Assembly (NCBI GenBank): GCA_002771315.1 | Contig: PCSF01000173.1 | Location: 1-7,385, forward strand | Reading direction: 5' to 3' | Source of the DNA: Desulfobacterales bacterium CG23_combo_of_CG06-09_8_20_14_all_52_9 | Lineage (GTDB): Bacteria > Desulfobacterota > Desulfobacteria > Desulfobacterales > UBA2156 | DNA: 7,385 bases | Shown: positions 4,774 to 7,385 of the stretch, in pieces | Layout: each line of letters starts with the position of its first letter | How positions within the stretch are numbered: the stretch's first letter is position 1 | Program-made: the position numbers and the translations under genes | The notes under the pieces: model-generated | Database searches by the model: none | What the model was told of the DNA's origin: nothing | Seen by the model: only the letters and a program-made list of their open reading frames with translations

Positions 4774-5874
4774 TTAAACTGAAGAAAGCCCATCGTCTTC
4801 GCTGGGCCCCATGATCTTCGAGTAGATCACATTGAGCGGAATCGGCGGGTGCTTCCAATCGCGCGGCTTAGGAAGCAAGTGCTGGGTATCCACCCGAATC
4901 CAGTTCAAATCCGGTTTGATCTCGCGCAGCTTCCCATCATCGGGGGGGCGAGCATGGCTGGTATGGACATAAGCGGTCTGAAAGATGCAGACATCGCCGT
5001 CTTTTTCCGATGCCAGAGCATAGTTTTGTCGAAACCTTCGAATAGGAATCCCCTTTTCCTGACAGATCTGCTCCACCTCCTTGTCGGAAATTTTGATCAG
5101 AACGGCCTTTGAAACTCCCCTTTCGGAAATTCGATACAACGCCCGGGATTCGCAGCTTCCCGCGTAAATCGTCGTGATGCAGGGGATCTTCCTGAGATAT
5201 TGGGCTGCCACAATGGCGGCCGTCCTTCTTCCTCCCACCATGGCCGGAAGAGCATAGTATTCAAAAAATTTTTTCTGAATGTCCTCGGCGTATTTATCTC
5301 CCTTTTCGTAAATATCCTTGGAGATATATCGCAGCCCCCTAGCCAGATCCTCGGCGGCTTCTATGATGGGCCAGTCGATCCTGACGTGGAAATGAGAGAG
5401 GATGTACTGACTGTGGGCTTTCCGGTAAGAATTTCTCTGGATCAACAGGGCATAGTCCATAGGAAGGAGTTCTTTTAGAAATTCGATAAATCGGGCTGAC
5501 TCCAGATACTTCTGGGTTCGATCGAACTGATCGGAAAGGATGAGGGCTTCAGATCGCAGCAGGTTGGTTTTGGTGGTTTTATTGTCTTCAAAAATCCGGA
5601 TGTACTTTTTATGTGCTACCGGAAGACTATTTTCCAGGAATATCACCAAAAATGCGTTCTGGCAGTCCCATTCCACATCCGGAATCCGCCCCCTTGGCTT
5701 GAGTTCACGTTTTTCAACAAAGGGATAAGGAATTTGTCTTGCGCAAAAATTTTGGTAGGAATCGATGAGTGAAAATTGGAGCATGTATGCGTCGAGGTCG
5801 TCCCTGAGAAGTTCGTAATAGGAACGTCTTAGACAATCGGCCTTGCTGAGTTCTTCCCGATAAAGCCAGTGCAT
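4774..5874 (-). CDS. Protein of unknown function, 366 residues
   Basis: I do not recognise this protein. It has no signal peptide or membrane segment and is probably cytoplasmic. The N-terminal part (about 1-140) is rich in Leu, Tyr, Arg and Asp and looks largely helical, with a hydrophobic strand FLVIFLENSLPVAHKKYIRI (75-94). The C-terminal part has alternating strand/helix character resembling an alpha/beta fold: YYALPAMVGGRRTAAIVAAQ (206-225), IPCITTIYAGS (230-240), KAVLIKISDKEVEQICQEKG (256-275) and DVCIFQTAYVHTSHARP (294-310). These do not form a nucleotide-binding or catalytic motif that I can name. The ATG at 5874 is preferred over the adjacent TTG at 5877 because GGAGGG (5887-5882) lies 7 bases before the ATG. 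It is the last gene of the rightward block on the minus strand, 96 bases after the VTT gene. Coding looks genuine from its length, its ribosome-binding site and its uninterrupted, balanced protein composition. Confidence 0.85.
   Translation of the reverse strand: MHWLYREELSKADCLRRSYYELLRDDLDAYMLQFSLIDSYQNFCARQIPYPFVEKRELKPRGRIPDVEWDCQNAFLVIFLENSLPVAHKKYIRIFEDNKTTKTNLLRSEALILSDQFDRTQKYLESARFIEFLKELLPMDYALLIQRNSYRKAHSQYILSHFHVRIDWPIIEAAEDLARGLRYISKDIYEKGDKYAEDIQKKFFEYYALPAMVGGRRTAAIVAAQYLRKIPCITTIYAGSCESRALYRISERGVSKAVLIKISDKEVEQICQEKGIPIRRFRQNYALASEKDGDVCIFQTAYVHTSHARPPDDGKLREIKPDLNWIRVDTQHLLPKPRDWKHPPIPLNVIYSKIMGPSEDDGLSSV
4782..4807 (-). terminator. Candidate terminator inside the last codons of the unknown gene
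   Basis: On the minus strand GCCCA (4807-4803) and TGGGC (4792-4788) pair around a 10-base loop that can add two C-G pairs, followed by TTTCTT (4787-4782). The stem lies in the final codons of the 366-residue protein, before its TAA at 4774-4776. Given the 11-base gap to the convergent GNAT gene there is no room for a terminator between the genes. The stem is short, so this is tentative. Confidence 0.3.
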
Positions 5875-5881
5875 CAAGGTG

Positions 5882-5887
5882 CCCTCC
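5882..5887 (-). promoter_or_regulatory. Ribosome-binding site that sets the start of the unknown gene
   Basis: GGAGGG on the minus strand lies 7 bases before the ATG ending at 5874, and 4 bases before an in-frame TTG at 5877. The spacing favours the ATG. Confidence 0.65.
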
Positions 5888-5970
5888 CCGGAGGTCTTTC
5901 GTCAAAATACCAGTTGCATCTGTCAAACCCATATATCACCCTCACTTTACCTATTCGTCAATTCGAATCT

Positions 5971-6660
5971 TCAGGAGCCATCGTTGAGTCGTTCGATCCA
6001 GCGATAAAGTCTTTCCCGATAACGGTAGGCGACAATCACCAAAAGGGCGCTGACGCACAGCATTCCCAGGAGGAGGCCATATTGCTTTTCGAACAAAAAC
6101 GCCCCCTGAATACTTAACATCAGGGTGCCGGGAATGCGTCCGATGCCCGCCATGGCGATAAATACCTTAAAAGGAATGGACGTGACCCCGAGAAAGAGGC
6201 TGAGCAGATCCTTGGGAAAACCGGGAATCAAAAAGCAGATGAACACGACGATGGCGCCCTGGTGTCTGACAAAGGCATCGAACCAATTCAACTTCTTTTC
6301 GGGAATCGCCTTTCGGACGTATCGCTTTCCCAATAGCCGTCCGACGCCAAAGTTCAGGCATGACCCCAGTGTCAAGCCGATGCTGGAATAAATAAACCCT
6401 TTCAGCGACCCAAAAAGAAATCCCCCGATGAACCCGGTCGCCTCTCCCGGGATCGGCGCGAGGAGCACTTGCAGAATCTGAATCAGGATAAATACGGCAG
6501 GCCCCATGGGACCGAAACCGATTACAACGCGTTTGATCTCTTCCCGGTCCGCCAAAATCCGATACAGGACCGTCAGTTGATCCAACACGTATTCCCGGTA
6601 TATATAGACTAGGGCGAGAAGAAAAGCGGCGGCCAGAATGAATATGACGAACCGTTTCAA
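5971..6660 (-). CDS. TVP38/TMEM64 family (VTT domain) inner-membrane protein
   Basis: A 229-residue polytopic membrane protein. A first hydrophobic segment lies at about 4-21. The VTT/SNARE-associated core follows (about 50-190), including FILIQILQVLLAPIPGEATG (57-76), GGFLFGSLKGFIYSSIGLTL (79-98), the re-entrant-like stretch FLIPGFPKDLLSLFLG (143-158), and GIGRIPGTLMLSIQG (172-186). A last membrane segment lies at about 194-211, with a basic cytoplasmic tail (RYRERLYRW). Family members are related to DedA and eukaryotic TMEM41B/VMP1 proteins, implicated in lipid scrambling or flipping; the substrate here is unknown. The best start is TTG at 6660 (reading MKRFVIFILA). No ATG lies in frame nearby, and the upstream GGGGA is only a weak and distant ribosome-binding site. 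It begins 43 bases after pgk ends, so translation and transcription may depend on the pgk transcript. Confidence 0.9.
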   Translation of the reverse strand: MKRFVIFILAAAFLLALVYIYREYVLDQLTVLYRILADREEIKRVVIGFGPMGPAVFILIQILQVLLAPIPGEATGFIGGFLFGSLKGFIYSSIGLTLGSCLNFGVGRLLGKRYVRKAIPEKKLNWFDAFVRHQGAIVVFICFLIPGFPKDLLSLFLGVTSIPFKVFIAMAGIGRIPGTLMLSIQGAFLFEKQYGLLLGMLCVSALLVIVAYRYRERLYRWIERLNDGS

Positions 6661-6703
6661 AGCGCTTCTTTCCCCGCTCCGGTTTCGGTTAGTGAGGAAA
6701 TTC

Positions 6704-7385
6704 CTAAGCCCCTCTCTCAGATCTTTTGAGTGCAGCGATCCCCGGTAACTCCTTTTCTTCCATCAGCTCTAAAAAGGCCCCGCCCCCTGTAGAGATGTAT
6801 GAAATCCGTTGGGCAAGACCGCTTTTATAAACCGCCTCCCCGGTTTCCCCCCCGCCGACGACGGTCAGCGCATGGCATTGGGCCAGGCAATGCACCATGC
6901 CGAGGGTTCCCCTGCTGAACGCATCCAGTTCAAAAACGCCCATGGGGCCGTTCCAGACGATGGTCTTGGCATCATAAAGAGCCTGGGAGTACAGGGAAAG
7001 CGACGCCGGGCCGATGTCCAGGATCATCCACTCGGCCGGAACTTCCTGGACAGGAACCATGCGGATCGTCGCATCGGCAGTTGCACGATCAGCCGCAACC
7101 CCATCGACAGGCAAATAAAAGGGGATCCGTTTTTCGGCAGACCGGCGTATGATATCGGCGGCGACCGTCAGCATTTCCGGTTCTACTTTTGACCGTCCCA
7201 CATCTTTTCCGCTTGCCGCCAGGAATGTGTTTGCCATCGCTCCGCCGAGAATGAGCTTGTCCACCCGTTCAAGAATTTTTTCTAAGGCTTTCAGCTTGGT
7301 GGATACCTTAGCCCCACCCACCACCGCCACAAAAGGCCGTTTAGGGTTCTTCAGAACCTGATCGGCATAGGTGATCTCTCGTTTT
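6704..7385 (-). CDS. pgk: Phosphoglycerate kinase, C-terminal part (5' end outside window)
   Basis: The last 226 codons of a protein normally about 390-400 residues long. It transfers phosphate between 1,3-bisphosphoglycerate and ADP in glycolysis/gluconeogenesis, in the cytoplasm. The visible frame starts at the edge as KREITYADQVLKNPKRPF. It continues with FVAVVGGAKVSTK (the nucleotide-side GGAKV), LILGGAMANTFLAA, WNGPMGVFE, the glycine-rich VVGGGETGEAV, and STGGGAFLE near the end, finishing KRSERGA. These cover the nucleotide-binding C-terminal domain. One departure is that the usual Asp of GGGD(S/T), which helps hold Mg-ADP/ATP, is Glu here; the codon is GAA and was checked on the strand. 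The frame is otherwise intact. It is followed by the VTT membrane protein rather than the tpiA gene often found after pgk. Confidence 0.97.
   Translation of the reverse strand, partial: KREITYADQVLKNPKRPFVAVVGGAKVSTKLKALEKILERVDKLILGGAMANTFLAASGKDVGRSKVEPEMLTVAADIIRRSAEKRIPFYLPVDGVAADRATADATIRMVPVQEVPAEWMILDIGPASLSLYSQALYDAKTIVWNGPMGVFELDAFSRGTLGMVHCLAQCHALTVVGGGETGEAVYKSGLAQRISYISTGGGAFLELMEEKELPGIAALKRSERGA

Noticed and set aside
5714..5932. A 72-codon minus-strand frame starting MGLTDATGIL, partly upstream of the unknown gene
   Set aside because: Most of it overlaps the longer, better supported unknown gene in another frame, and its composition (many Arg, Thr and Ser residues) looks like a shadow frame.
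5900..5961. Three TTGAC motifs (TTGACG, TTGACA, TTGACG) in the gap before the unknown gene, including TTGACG-17-TGATAT
   Set aside because: Spacings between copies are irregular (35 and 21 bases), and the best -10 matches only 3 of 6 positions. This is not enough for an operator or a promoter call.

Overview
The base composition is moderate, and the gene types and dense two-strand packing are bacterial. My best guess is a member of the Desulfobacterota (the former Deltaproteobacteria). That rests on remembered family resemblance: a short ArgA-like acetyltransferase ending in a KIW-DC-C-KFP-CDE signature, a GAF protein beginning MRNLRLNYDTL, and a remnant of a GNAT domain of the kind fused to acetyl-CoA hydrolase/transferase. 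No rRNA, tRNA, CRISPR array, insertion sequence or phage gene was seen.

Layout. Positions 1-332 hold no supportable gene, only a candidate promoter. At 333-647 (+) lies a glycine-rich RRM RNA-binding protein, followed by a strong nested hairpin at 735-818. That hairpin overlaps the end of a broken gene at 768-986 (-), the first 72 codons of a GNAT acetyltransferase domain cut off before its acetyl-CoA-binding motif. It abuts the 3' end of an intact GAF-domain gene (983-1534, -), whose leader is long, structured and preceded by a near-consensus sigma-70 promoter. A small His-rich helical protein (1908-2162, -) is transcribed divergently from a class A penicillin-binding protein of the PBP1A type (2244-4193, +). 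The two share an 81-base gap that contains overlapping, opposed promoter candidates. An ArgA-like GNAT acetyltransferase follows (4271-4762, +) with its own extended -10 promoter candidate. It converges, with an 11-base gap, on a minus-strand block read from the right edge: pgk (5' end outside the window), then a TVP38/TMEM64 (VTT) membrane protein, then a 366-residue protein of unknown function (5874 down to 4774).

How the genes relate. Most are housekeeping: peptidoglycan synthesis (PBP1A), glycolysis/gluconeogenesis (pgk), probable arginine biosynthesis or another acylation (GNAT) and RNA binding (RRM). The pgk, VTT and unknown genes may be co-transcribed, but nothing ties them to one pathway.

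I do not see a convincing new defence or mobile system. The items most worth a second look are the hidden GNAT remnant, the inverted duplication at its cut end, the roughly 317-base structured leader of the GAF gene, and the unrecognised 366-residue protein.
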